Positions 1-5,390 of a DNA stretch of 5,741 bases are shown here, piece after piece (positions within the stretch are counted from its first letter, which is position 1; every line of letters starts with the position of its first letter). The notes under the pieces were generated by a model. That model was not told where the DNA came from and searched no databases. It saw nothing but the letters and a program-made list of their open reading frames with translations. The stretch is from Methanobacteriota archaeon (GTDB lineage: Archaea > Hydrothermarchaeota > Hydrothermarchaeia > Hydrothermarchaeales > JAADFM01): NCBI GenBank assembly GCA_013152845.1, contig JAADFM010000034.1, positions 3,756 to 9,496 on the forward strand, given 5' to 3'. The translations under genes were made by a program, and so were the position numbers.

Positions 1-173
1 ATGTAGACCCTCTCGTGGGACTGGAGCTCCACGCCTTTTTTGGGCACCATCTCCATGAGGGTGAACCGGTCCTCGCCGATGCCCAGGACCAGGGGATTCC
101 TCTTGTAGATGGGCCTGTCGTCCTCGGCCCGGCCATGGGGCAAATAGTCCAGGACTATGGCATGCTCCTCCAT
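1..173 (-). CDS. DUF655 family predicted nucleic-acid-binding protein (partial, C-terminus off window)
   Basis: The first 57 residues are visible before the left edge of the window; the rest lies outside. The segment begins MEEHAIVLDYLP and continues through PIYKRNPLVLGIGEDRFTL to VPKKGVEL and ERVY, which is the typical N-terminus of the archaeal DUF655/COG1491 family. That family is thought to bind RNA or DNA through an OB-like and HhH-type fold, but its exact job is not established. Two in-frame ATG codons exist, at 179-177 and 173-171. The Shine-Dalgarno-like AGGTGG at 187-182 is 8 nt from the second and only 2 nt from the first, so I chose 173. The gene starts about 19 nt after the rpoF stop in the same direction. 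The order rpl21e-rpoF-DUF655 is conserved in many euryarchaea, usually followed by the 16S rRNA dimethyltransferase gene, and this supports the call. Confidence 0.85.
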   Translation of the reverse strand, partial: MEEHAIVLDYLPHGRAEDDRPIYKRNPLVLGIGEDRFTLMEMVPKKGVELQSHERVY

Positions 174-192
174 TCCCATAACCACCTTTCCT

Positions 193-534
193 CTACTCTT
201 GCCCGCTGATGACCTCGAGCAGATTATTCAGCTCGTCCTTGGTCAGGGCATAGCGCTCCTTGGCGAAGATGGCCCTGATGTCCTCCTCGTCCCGGGGGAG
301 GAGGTCCACTATCTTCACGATGACTTCTTCCTTGATTCTCTCGTTGGTCTGGGCGAGCTTCTCCCGGAGCTCCACTGCGGTCTTCGGCTTGGTCTTTGCG
401 AATTTCTTGAGGTACTCGGCGGTTATGGCCTGCTCGTAGAGGGGCTCTTCAACCCCTTTCATCTCCTTGTCAAGGATCTGTTTGGCCTCGGCAAGGGTTA
501 CAGGATGCTCCTCTATGACCTTCCTGCCAATCAC
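193..534 (-). CDS. rpoF: DNA-directed RNA polymerase subunit Rpo4 (RpoF, Rpb4 homologue)
   Basis: This 113-residue protein matches archaeal Rpo4 in length and sequence character. It has an N-terminal segment (MIGRKVIEEHPVTLAEAK), a central helical part with YLKKFAKTKP (about residues 42-51), and a C-terminal HRDC-like helical domain containing IVDLLPRDEEDIRAIFAKER. In archaea Rpo4 pairs with Rpo7 to form the polymerase stalk, which contacts emerging RNA and helps open-complex formation and processivity. The start codon is GTG at 534-532; a purine run (GGGGGGA, 547-541) lies 6 nt upstream and overlaps the end of rpl21e, and no better in-frame start follows. Only 3 nt separate it from the rpl21e stop, so the two are almost certainly co-transcribed and probably translationally coupled. 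The stop is TAG. The family assignment is secure from sequence and context. Confidence 0.93.
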   Translation of the reverse strand: MIGRKVIEEHPVTLAEAKQILDKEMKGVEEPLYEQAITAEYLKKFAKTKPKTAVELREKLAQTNERIKEEVIVKIVDLLPRDEEDIRAIFAKERYALTKDELNNLLEVISGQE

Positions 535-537
535 CCC

Positions 538-831
538 TCATCCCCCCTGGCTTCGCAAGTGAACCGGCCTGGCTATCACCTGCTTGCGTGCCCGGCCGTC
601 GAAGACCTCGACGATGTATGAGCTTCCCCTCTTCCCTGTCACGGTACCGGTCTTCCCATGGAACCTGTGGTGGGGCTGGCCCTTCTGGATGCTGGGCTCG
701 ATGATGATGTGGACCTTCTGGCCAATCTCGAACTCCTGGAGCATCCTGGTGACTGGTACGGGCCCCCTTTCCCTGGGGTTCTTCCGGAGTTTGTGTCTCG
801 TCCCGTGCCTTGTTCCCTTTGACCTCTTCAT
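538..831 (-). CDS. rpl21e: 50S ribosomal protein eL21 (L21e)
   Basis: This 97-residue basic protein has the hallmarks of archaeal eL21: a very basic N-terminus ([20 protein letters not shown]), the central segment [27 protein letters not shown] (about residues 38-64), and a KOW/SH3-like barrel ending in [13 protein letters not shown]. It is a structural protein of the large subunit and binds 23S/5S rRNA. The ATG at 831-829 is preceded by AGGTGA (841-836) with a short 4-nt spacer. It is the first gene of the rpl21e-rpoF-DUF655 cluster and has its own BRE/TATA promoter in the 87-nt gap after srp54. The length is normal for the family and nothing looks damaged. Identity is near certain. Confidence 0.95.
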   Translation of the reverse strand: MKRSKGTRHGTRHKLRKNPRERGPVPVTRMLQEFEIGQKVHIIIEPSIQKGQPHHRFHGKTGTVTGKRGSSYIVEVFDGRARKQVIARPVHLRSQGG

Positions 832-898
832 CTATTCACCTGTCCGTTGAACCTAATAAAGACTACCTAAATAGGATTTTCCATCAATAGATGCCCGG

Positions 899-918
899 CC
901 CTCTTTATAAAGTTTTGC
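899..918 (-). promoter_or_regulatory. BRE/TATA promoter of the rpl21e-rpoF-DUF655 operon
   Basis: Read on the minus strand, the segment just after the srp54 TAG stop is GGCAAAACTTTATAAAGAGG. It joins a purine-rich BRE-like CAAAAC to a TATA box (TTTATAAA, 911-904), close to the archaeal consensus for TFB and TBP binding. Initiation about 25 nt downstream would fall near 880, leaving a leader of roughly 50 nt before the rpl21e ATG. Weaker TATA-like stretches nearer the gene (CTATTTAGG near 875-867 and CTTTATTAGG near 862-853) are possible alternatives. The TATA core is palindromic, but the purine-rich BRE flank and the absence of a rightward gene favour minus-strand use. The transcription start is inferred, not seen. 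Confidence 0.7.
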
Positions 919-2253
919 CTATTTCATCCCGCGCATGAGCCTGGCCAGCTGGCCCATGCCCCTGGGCCCGCCCCTGCGCCCGAAGCCCTTCTTCAGACCC
1001 TTTATGGCCTTCTGCATGGTCTTGTAGTAGGTCAGGAGTTCCCTGACCTCCTCTGGGGCCGAGCCCGAACCCCTGGCAATCCTCTTTATCCTGGAGGAAT
1101 TGATTATCTTCGGGTCCTCCCTCTCCTTCTTGTTCATGGAATCGATGATGTAGAGGAACCTGCTCATCTTCTCCTCGGTCATGGCCGATACGTCCTTGGG
1201 CACGCTCACCCCCAGGCCGGGAATCATGCTCATCACCGACGATAGGGGCCCCATCTTCTTCAAGGCCAGTATCTGCTCCCTCAGCTCCGTCATGGTGAAC
1301 TTGCCCTTCATGAAATCTTTGGCCATCTCCTCGTCCACCGTCTCCCTGGCCTTCTCCATCAAGGCGGCGAGGTCCCCCATACCCAGGAGCCGGGATATGA
1401 ACCGCTCAGGGTCGAAGACCTCGAAGTCGTCCATCCCCTCCCCCAGGCCCACGAAGGTCACCGGCGCCCCGGTCTCGGCAACCGCTGATAGGGCGCCCCC
1501 GCCCTTGGCCGAACCGTCCAGCTTGGTCAGCACCACCCCCGTCACCCCCACGGCCTGGTTGAATGCCCGGGCCTGGGCCCCTGCCTGCTGGCCGATGTTG
1601 GCATCGATGACCAGGAACTTCTCGTCCGGGCCGAAGACCGCGGAGAGGGCCTTCATCTCCTCGAAGAGCTCCTCCTCGGACTTGTGTCTGCCGGCGGTAT
1701 CCACGATTACCACCTCGGCCTTCTCGGCCTTTTCGAGTCCCCTCTTCAGGACCTGCACTGCGTCCCTTGTGCCCGGCTCGCCGTAGACCTTGATGTTGAG
1801 GGGCTCCGCCAGCTGGACCAGCTGGTCGTAGGCCGCCGGGCGGTGGGTATCGCATGCGATTAGGTAGGTCCCCAGTCCCTTCTTGCTGAAGAACCGGGCC
1901 AGTTTTACCGAACTGGTGGTCTTGCCCGAGCCCTGCAGGCCTATCATCATAATCCTCGCCCGGGTGGGCAGCCTGAACCCGTCACCCCTTCCCACCAGGG
2001 CCACCAGCTCCTCGTAGACGATGTGGATGACGTGCTCCTTCCTCGACAGCCCTGGTTTGGGCTTCTCCTGGAGTGCCCGGGTCTCAATCTTCTTGGACAG
2101 CTCCATGACCAGCTTGACGTTGACGTCAGAGGTCAGAAGGGCCCTCTGGATGTCCCTGACCACCTCCTTGACCAGTCCTGCATCCACGTAGGAGGCCCGG
2201 GTTATCTTCCTCACCACACCGGAAAGTGACTCGCCCAGCTTGTCAAGCACCAT
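919..2253 (-). CDS. srp54: Signal recognition particle 54 kDa protein (SRP54/Ffh GTPase)
   Basis: This is the GTPase subunit of the signal recognition particle. It binds signal peptides of nascent membrane and secreted proteins, together with 7S RNA, and delivers ribosomes to FtsY. The full 444-residue length is normal for archaea. The helical N domain spans about 1-85. The G domain carries the P-loop GLQGSGKTT (105-113), DTHRPAA (135-141), DTAGRH (185-190), TKLDG (243-247) and GLGEGMDDFEVFDP (269-282). The methionine-rich M domain (about 300-444) includes MGPLSSVMSMIPG (334-346) and the RNA-binding segment SRIKRIARGSG (387-397), and it ends in a basic Gly/Arg/Met tail. The ATG at 2253-2251 gives the standard family N-terminus. 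I see no convincing Shine-Dalgarno site before it, so initiation may not depend on one. It is a single-gene unit with its own TATA box, and the rpl21e operon follows. Confidence 0.97.
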   Translation of the reverse strand: MVLDKLGESLSGVVRKITRASYVDAGLVKEVVRDIQRALLTSDVNVKLVMELSKKIETRALQEKPKPGLSRKEHVIHIVYEELVALVGRGDGFRLPTRARIMMIGLQGSGKTTSSVKLARFFSKKGLGTYLIACDTHRPAAYDQLVQLAEPLNIKVYGEPGTRDAVQVLKRGLEKAEKAEVVIVDTAGRHKSEEELFEEMKALSAVFGPDEKFLVIDANIGQQAGAQARAFNQAVGVTGVVLTKLDGSAKGGGALSAVAETGAPVTFVGLGEGMDDFEVFDPERFISRLLGMGDLAALMEKARETVDEEMAKDFMKGKFTMTELREQILALKKMGPLSSVMSMIPGLGVSVPKDVSAMTEEKMSRFLYIIDSMNKKEREDPKIINSSRIKRIARGSGSAPEEVRELLTYYKTMQKAIKGLKKGFGRRGGPRGMGQLARLMRGMK

Positions 2254-2308
2254 GGCAGAAACCCAGGTTGTTATCGAGGAAAGGCATTTTTGGAGGGACT
2301 TGAAGAAA

Positions 2309-2327
2309 AATTATATATAGTTTGAAT
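2309..2327 (-). promoter_or_regulatory. TATA/BRE promoter of srp54
   Basis: On the minus strand the sequence TTCAAACTATATATAA combines a BRE-like CAAAC with a long TATATATAA box (core about 2319-2311). Initiation 22-27 nt downstream would fall near 2288-2292, giving a leader of about 35-40 nt before the srp54 ATG. The box sits in the 164-nt gap between srp54 and the upstream operon, whose terminator-like hairpin lies about 55 nt further upstream. The TATA core is symmetrical and the rightward flank (GAAAAA) could also act as a BRE, but no rightward gene is present. Confidence 0.7.
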
Positions 2328-2349
2328 ACCCTGATATGATACCACCCAC

Positions 2350-2393
2350 CCATGAGAGAAAGGAGGCAAACCCGGGGAAGGTCTCCTTCCCCG
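2350..2393 (-). terminator. Hairpin terminator-like element after the glycosylase operon
   Basis: A perfect 9-bp inverted repeat with a 3-nt loop (CGGGGAAGG / CCTTCCCCG, arms 2373-2381 and 2385-2393) starts 25 nt after the stop of the 117-aa gene. On the minus strand it is followed by a pyrimidine-rich stretch (GTTTGCCTCCTTTCTCTC). A G+C-rich stem plus a U/C-rich tail in the gap between two units of the same direction suggests transcription termination or protection of the mRNA 3' end. Archaeal termination depends mainly on U-runs, and this tail is not a pure U-run, so the role is inferred. Confidence 0.5.
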
Positions 2394-2417
2394 CCCTACT
2401 TTTCACCTGCCGTCTGC

Positions 2418-2771
2418 TCAGAAGAGGGGCACGGCCACGTCCTCGCTGTCCTCCAGGACCTGGAGCATCTTCCGGATGTGCTCGTCCATGGTATAACCCG
2501 GGTCGAAGTCGTACCCGGAGGTCAGGAGTTCGTTGACCGCGCGGGAAAACCTCTCCATCTCGGCCTCCAGCTGGTCCCTGGACTTCCTGTTGGAGATGCG
2601 CTCCACCTCCTCGGGGCTTGCAGAGCTGTCGTAGCCGAAGATGTCCCTCTTCAGGCCGTCCAGCATCCTCAGCACCTCCGGGTTGGTCACCCTGCCGTAC
2701 TGGAAGCTCCAGTGGTTCTTGAGCCTCACCAGGCGGCGGAATGTCTCCTCTGACACCTCTATCTGTCTCAT
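2418..2771 (-). CDS. Conserved-looking hypothetical protein, translationally coupled to the glycosylase gene
   Basis: I do not recognise this 117-residue protein. It is soluble, charged and mostly helical in appearance, with no signal peptide or membrane segment. The start (MRQIEVSEETFRRLVRLK) looks like a short strand followed by a helix, as in the N-terminus of archaeal ribbon-helix-helix antitoxin-like proteins. The next part (NHWSFQYGRVTNPEVLRML) does not fit that fold clearly, and the C-terminal two-thirds look like amphipathic helices (SPEEVERISNRKSRDQLEAE, 52-71). I chose the ATG at 2771-2769 over an upstream ATG at 2807: it overlaps the TGA of the glycosylase gene as ATGA and has an AAAGGAG site 7 nt upstream. 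Tight coupling suggests a shared transcript and perhaps matched amounts with the glycosylase. Coding reality is well supported; function is unknown. Confidence 0.8.
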   Translation of the reverse strand: MRQIEVSEETFRRLVRLKNHWSFQYGRVTNPEVLRMLDGLKRDIFGYDSSASPEEVERISNRKSRDQLEAEMERFSRAVNELLTSGYDFDPGYTMDEHIRKMLQVLEDSEDVAVPLF

Positions 2772-3415
2772 GGTACCGCTCCTTTGCATCCATCCATTAG
2801 GGGGCATCCCCTACACAAAGGTTTCGGCCTGCACGCCTCCTTGCCGTGGCGCACGATGAGGGCGTGGTACTCGTTGAACAGCCGGACGTCCTCCTCGAGA
2901 GCGGCCTCGAAGATGGCCTGTACCTCCCCGTAGTCCTCCCCTCCCTCGAGAAACCCCAGGCGGGAGAATATCCTCCTGGTATAGGCGTCCACCACGAACA
3001 CTGGCTTGCCGGCGGCATACAGTATGATGGAGTCAGCGGTCTCGGGCCCGATGCCCCTGATGCCCAGGAGGACCTCCCTCAGGGTATCCCTGGGCAGGGA
3101 GAAGAGATGGTCCAACTCGCCGGAATAGTCCCGGAAGAGCACGTTCAGGAAATCCTTCAGCCTACCGGCCTTCACATTGAAATATCCCGCCGGGCGTATC
3201 AGCTCTGCCAGGGCCTGCCGGGGGACGTCGTGGAGTGCCCGGGGGGTCATCAGTCCCTCCTTCTTCAGGTTGGCGATGGCCCTCTCCACGTTCTTCCAGT
3301 TGGTATTCTGGGTGAGGATGGCCCCCACCACCACCTCGAAGGGTGTCTCCCCCGGCCACCACCCCTGGGGACCGTAGCGCCCGTAGAGGGCCCGGTAGAC
3401 ATCAATGATTTCCAT
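2768..3415 (-). CDS. Endonuclease III-related HhH-GPD DNA glycosylase (COG2231/MagIII-like) with Fe-S motif
   Basis: This 215-residue protein belongs to the HhH-GPD base-excision repair superfamily. It has YGPQGWWPGETPFEVVVGAILTQNT-type residues near 14-38, helix-hairpin-helix LLGIRGIGPETADSIILYA (116-134), the catalytic Asp143 in VFVVDAYTRR, and four cysteines at 195, 201, 204 and 210 (C-X5-C-X2-C-X5-C) for a 4Fe-4S cluster. Where bifunctional endonuclease III has a catalytic lysine (G-x-G-R-K-T-A), this has G-I-G-P-E-T-A, so it lacks the lyase nucleophile. It is therefore probably a monofunctional glycosylase like the 3-methyladenine glycosylase MagIII group; the substrate is inferred. I chose ATG 3415-3413, with AGGTGG 8 nt upstream and a family-like start (MEIIDVYRALYGRYG). 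Longer in-frame starts at 3442 or 3475 are possible but would abut or overlap the upstream gene. Confidence 0.88.
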   Translation of the reverse strand: MEIIDVYRALYGRYGPQGWWPGETPFEVVVGAILTQNTNWKNVERAIANLKKEGLMTPRALHDVPRQALAELIRPAGYFNVKAGRLKDFLNVLFRDYSGELDHLFSLPRDTLREVLLGIRGIGPETADSIILYAAGKPVFVVDAYTRRIFSRLGFLEGGEDYGEVQAIFEAALEEDVRLFNEYHALIVRHGKEACRPKPLCRGCPLMDGCKGAVP

Positions 3416-3434
3416 CTCCCAACCCACCTGGTAC

Positions 3435-3743
3435 TCAGGCATGACTATGCTCAAAGGGACTCCGACCATCTTCAAAATGGCTTCGCAGGTCTGCCATCGC
3501 CATCCTTACCAAGTCTTTTCCTATTAATAAAAATCCCAATGTCGACAAAAACATGGAGGCAACCGCAACTTTGTATTCTCCAATCCACAGATATGGTATT
3601 ACCATAAATATGTAAACCACCAATATTGAATATATGCCGAAAAACCATCTATGGTATAACGGTCTCGGCAGATGAGGTATTGCCAAAACCATGCTGAAGG
3701 CAATTCCAGCAGGGACCAAGAACGCCTTTATTATATGGACCAT
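3435..3743 (-). CDS. Small three-helix membrane protein, hypothetical
   Basis: I do not recognise a family for this 102-residue protein. Three hydrophobic segments are clear: about 4-22 (IIKAFLVPAGIAFSMVLAI), 33-54 (a very hydrophobic WFFGIYSILVVYIFMVIPYL-type helix) and 58-75 (VAVASMFLSTLGFLLIG). A hydrophilic C-terminal tail follows (76-102, rich in charged residues and His). The loop between helices 1 and 2 is basic (PRPLYHR). The ATG at 3743-3741 is preceded directly by GGTGAT, closer than an ideal ribosome site, so translation may depend on coupling with the gene 18 nt upstream. It ends 19 nt before the chosen glycosylase start. Base composition is clearly A+T-richer than the flanking genes, with codons such as ATA, AAA and AAT, suggesting a lineage-specific or acquired gene. 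Membrane location is well supported; function is unknown. Confidence 0.75.
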   Translation of the reverse strand: MVHIIKAFLVPAGIAFSMVLAIPHLPRPLYHRWFFGIYSILVVYIFMVIPYLWIGEYKVAVASMFLSTLGFLLIGKDLVRMAMADLRSHFEDGRSPFEHSHA

Positions 3744-3761
3744 ATCACCGGCACGGCAGTA

Positions 3762-4025
3762 TTAACGCCATGTATGCCCGTGGAGACATCTGTGCGGCAG
3801 GGGATGATTTTCCTTTAGGTTACATCTCGCACAGGCTGCCTGGAGGGTCCTATCCATGCTTTCCAGACAGGTAGTGCATTCAGTAACATGGGGTTCATTT
3901 TTTGAATTACATTTAGTAACAGTAGGACAGAGGGAAAGGAACCTGTCCTGGTAACACCGGCCTAGGTATCCCAAGGCAAAAGCCAACAAAGATACTCCAA
4001 GAGTGATCCAATACCATTCTTCCAT
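3762..4025 (-). CDS. Membrane-anchored small Cys/His-rich (zinc-ribbon-like) protein, hypothetical
   Basis: This 87-residue protein has one N-terminal transmembrane helix (about 4-22, WYWITLGVSLLAFALGYLG) and then a soluble domain rich in metal-ligand residues. There are eight cysteines (24, 33, 39, 50, 53, 65, 68, 80) and five histidines (46, 74, 78, 82, 84), with two CxxC knuckles (CTTC 50-53 and CARC 65-68) 11 residues apart. This looks like a zinc-ribbon or a similar metal or redox domain. Acidic residues before the helix and arginines after it predict that the Cys domain is cytoplasmic. The ATG at 4025-4023 has a strong AGGAGG site 7 nt upstream. It is the first gene of a run with the three-helix membrane protein, the glycosylase and the 117-aa protein. 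I do not recognise the family; metal binding is inferred. The codons are A+T-richer than those of the neighbours. Confidence 0.75.
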   Translation of the reverse strand: MEEWYWITLGVSLLAFALGYLGRCYQDRFLSLCPTVTKCNSKNEPHVTECTTCLESMDRTLQAACARCNLKENHPLPHRCLHGHTWR

Positions 4026-4039
4026 ATCTATTCCTCCTG

Positions 4040-4061
4040 CCCCTGGGATTTCTCCCAGAGG
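4040..4061 (-). promoter_or_regulatory. GAAA-tetraloop hairpin in the leader of the 87-aa gene
   Basis: On the minus strand, CTGGGAGAAATCCCAG forms a perfect 6-bp stem closed by a GAAA (GNRA) tetraloop. Three more pairs (two C-G and one U-G) extend it to 9 bp, arms 4061-4053 and 4048-4040. It ends one base before the AGGAGG ribosome site (4038-4033) of the 87-aa protein. With initiation predicted near 4065-4075, the hairpin would lie at or close to the 5' end of the mRNA. It could stabilise the message or tune access to the ribosome site. It is unlikely to be a terminator for the gene ending at 4144, since no T-run follows it. Confidence 0.5.
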
Positions 4062-4085
4062 TCCGGTGAACTATTCCTCTCTAGA

Positions 4086-4105
4086 GATATAAATATTTTT
4101 AAATG
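4086..4105 (-). promoter_or_regulatory. TATA-like promoter of the four-gene glycosylase operon
   Basis: In the 118-nt gap between the phospholipase D-family gene and the 87-aa gene, the minus strand reads ATTTAAAAATATTTATATC. It offers two overlapping TATA-like boxes, TTTAAAAAT (about 4103-4095) and TTTATAT (4093-4087). Transcription would start near 4074 or 4065, leaving a 40-50 nt leader that contains the GAAA hairpin and the strong ribosome site. The start point is inferred from spacing only. Confidence 0.55.
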
Positions 4106-4143
4106 CACCGCTTTGCCGGCGCCACGATTCCCGTATGCAGTCA

Positions 4144-5382
4144 CTATACCGTTCTTTTTCTGACTACATAACCCAGGGTGAATGAAACCAGCAGCACTCC
4201 TATTACAATTTCGGTTTTTTTATCATCATCTCCCTGGCCGGACGACCAGTCCTCCTCGAAGACCCGGGCATAGTACTGCGCCGGCTCCCCGTAGACGATG
4301 ACCCCCACCTCCCTGTTCCTGGTGGGGCTGTGCTCGTTCCAGTTCACCGAGGAGACCAGGACCGCCTTCCCGTCCACGACAACGCCCTTGGCATGGAGCT
4401 TCTCCAGGCCCGCCGCCCTGCTGTCCATCAGCCTGGCCTCCAGGTCCAGGCCCTCCCTCCGGGCGAGCTCGTTGAGGTACCTCACCGCGTAATAGTTGCT
4501 CCTGGGGTCGTCCCGCTCCACGTTGTACCAGGTATCGTCCAGGAGGAGCCTCACCCGGCAGCCCCGCCTGGCTGCGTCCACGAGGGCCTCGAGGAAAAGA
4601 TTCGGTGTCTCCTCCGGCGAGCCCGTTGCCCCCTTCCCCCAGTAGGTATATGCATAGAACTGCTCGGCATATACCGACTCCCGTGCGGACTCTATGAGCC
4701 CGACTATCTCCTCCAGGGCGTCTTCGGGGGCCAGAACCGTGACCACCCTGAAACTACCCCGGTAGTCGGCGCTCTCAAATTCAGCGGGATAGTCCCGGAA
4801 CCCCGACCCTGCCGGCGCTTCCGCCCCCGGGAGTGGGGCCTCCAGCCTCTGGGCATTCCCCAGGTCCCTGAAAAAGAGGCCGGCGAAGTAGCCCGAAACC
4901 CCCGGGTCCTCTATCTCAAGGCACCACCCCCTGTTCCCGGACAGACCCTCCCGGGGGTACCCGCTGTAGCCGTAGTTCTCCGTGGAGATGAAGACCCGCG
5001 CCATGTCCGCCACCGCATATTTGCCGTGGTTGAACCTCCAGTCCGGGCCGCTGCTCAGGAACACCGGGATTCCACTGGCCAGGAACATGTTCAGGACGTA
5101 CCGCTCCTCCTCAGGGATGCCCCCCACCGGGCTCTCCTCCACCATGACCCGGACGTCCACCCCCCTCTTTCTGGCATCCACCACCGACTCCGCCAGGTCC
5201 TGGTTGGTGAAGGTATAGGCGTTTATGTACAGGGAGGATTCGGCAGCTTCGAGGAACCCCTGGAGGGTCTCCAGGCTGGAATCCGGTGAAACGCAGGTTG
5301 TCACGGCCTGGACCTGGAACTCGGCGGCCAGAATGGGGGCGGGGGATACCAGGACCAGAAACAGGACCAGGGCGGATTTCAT
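4144..5382 (-). CDS. Exported, membrane-anchored phospholipase D-family (two HKD motifs) protein
   Basis: This 412-residue protein has two complete phospholipase D signatures: H119-G-K121-x4-D126 followed by STEN, and H330-A-K332-x4-D337 followed by SSVN. The two halves form one active site for phosphodiester chemistry via a phosphohistidine intermediate. A signal peptide is present (MKSALVLFLVLVSPAPILAA, cleavage probably near 20/21), and a C-terminal helix (about 391-409) is followed by RKRTV. The catalytic part is therefore expected outside the cell, held by a C-terminal anchor. Whether the substrate is lipid, nucleic acid or another phosphodiester cannot be told from the sequence. I chose ATG 5382-5380 for its clean signal-peptide start; a TTG at 5394-5392 overlapping the upstream TGA would add four residues and fits translational coupling. 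The gene directly follows a response regulator, suggesting co-transcription. The stop is TAG. Confidence 0.87.
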   Translation of the reverse strand: MKSALVLFLVLVSPAPILAAEFQVQAVTTCVSPDSSLETLQGFLEAAESSLYINAYTFTNQDLAESVVDARKRGVDVRVMVEESPVGGIPEEERYVLNMFLASGIPVFLSSGPDWRFNHGKYAVADMARVFISTENYGYSGYPREGLSGNRGWCLEIEDPGVSGYFAGLFFRDLGNAQRLEAPLPGAEAPAGSGFRDYPAEFESADYRGSFRVVTVLAPEDALEEIVGLIESARESVYAEQFYAYTYWGKGATGSPEETPNLFLEALVDAARRGCRVRLLLDDTWYNVERDDPRSNYYAVRYLNELARREGLDLEARLMDSRAAGLEKLHAKGVVVDGKAVLVSSVNWNEHSPTRNREVGVIVYGEPAQYYARVFEEDWSSGQGDDDKKTEIVIGVLLVSFTLGYVVRKRTV

Positions 5383-5390
5383 GGGACTGC

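Noticed and set aside
157..621. Plus-strand open frames across the rpoF and rpl21e region
   Set aside because: Opposite strongly conserved rpl21e and rpoF genes; translations show no recognisable family.
1181..1786. Open frames of 201 codons (plus) and about 149 codons (minus, 1406-1855) inside srp54
   Set aside because: Both overlap the G domain of SRP54 in other frames and have Ser/Pro- or Gly/Arg-rich translations typical of frame shadows.
2305..2325. A rightward (plus-strand) promoter using the same TATATATA box
   Set aside because: The core is symmetrical, so it could work both ways, but no credible plus-strand gene follows; the adjacent minus-strand srp54 explains it.
2311..2793. A 160-codon minus-strand frame overlapping the 117-aa gene and running into the srp54 promoter region
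   Set aside because: The 117-aa frame has the ATGA overlap and a well-spaced ribosome site; this one is Gly/Arg/Pro-rich and would read through the terminator-like hairpin and the TATA box.
2846..3607. A 253-codon open frame on the plus strand opposite the glycosylase gene
   Set aside because: Antisense to conserved HhH and Fe-S motif codons, with no ribosome site or promoter I can see and no recognisable domain.
4330..5289. A 319-codon open frame on the plus strand opposite the phospholipase D-family gene
   Set aside because: Its translation is low in complexity and rich in Pro/Gly/Arg/His, matches no family, and lies wholly antisense to a gene with two intact HKD motifs. It is an expected shadow in G+C-rich coding DNA.
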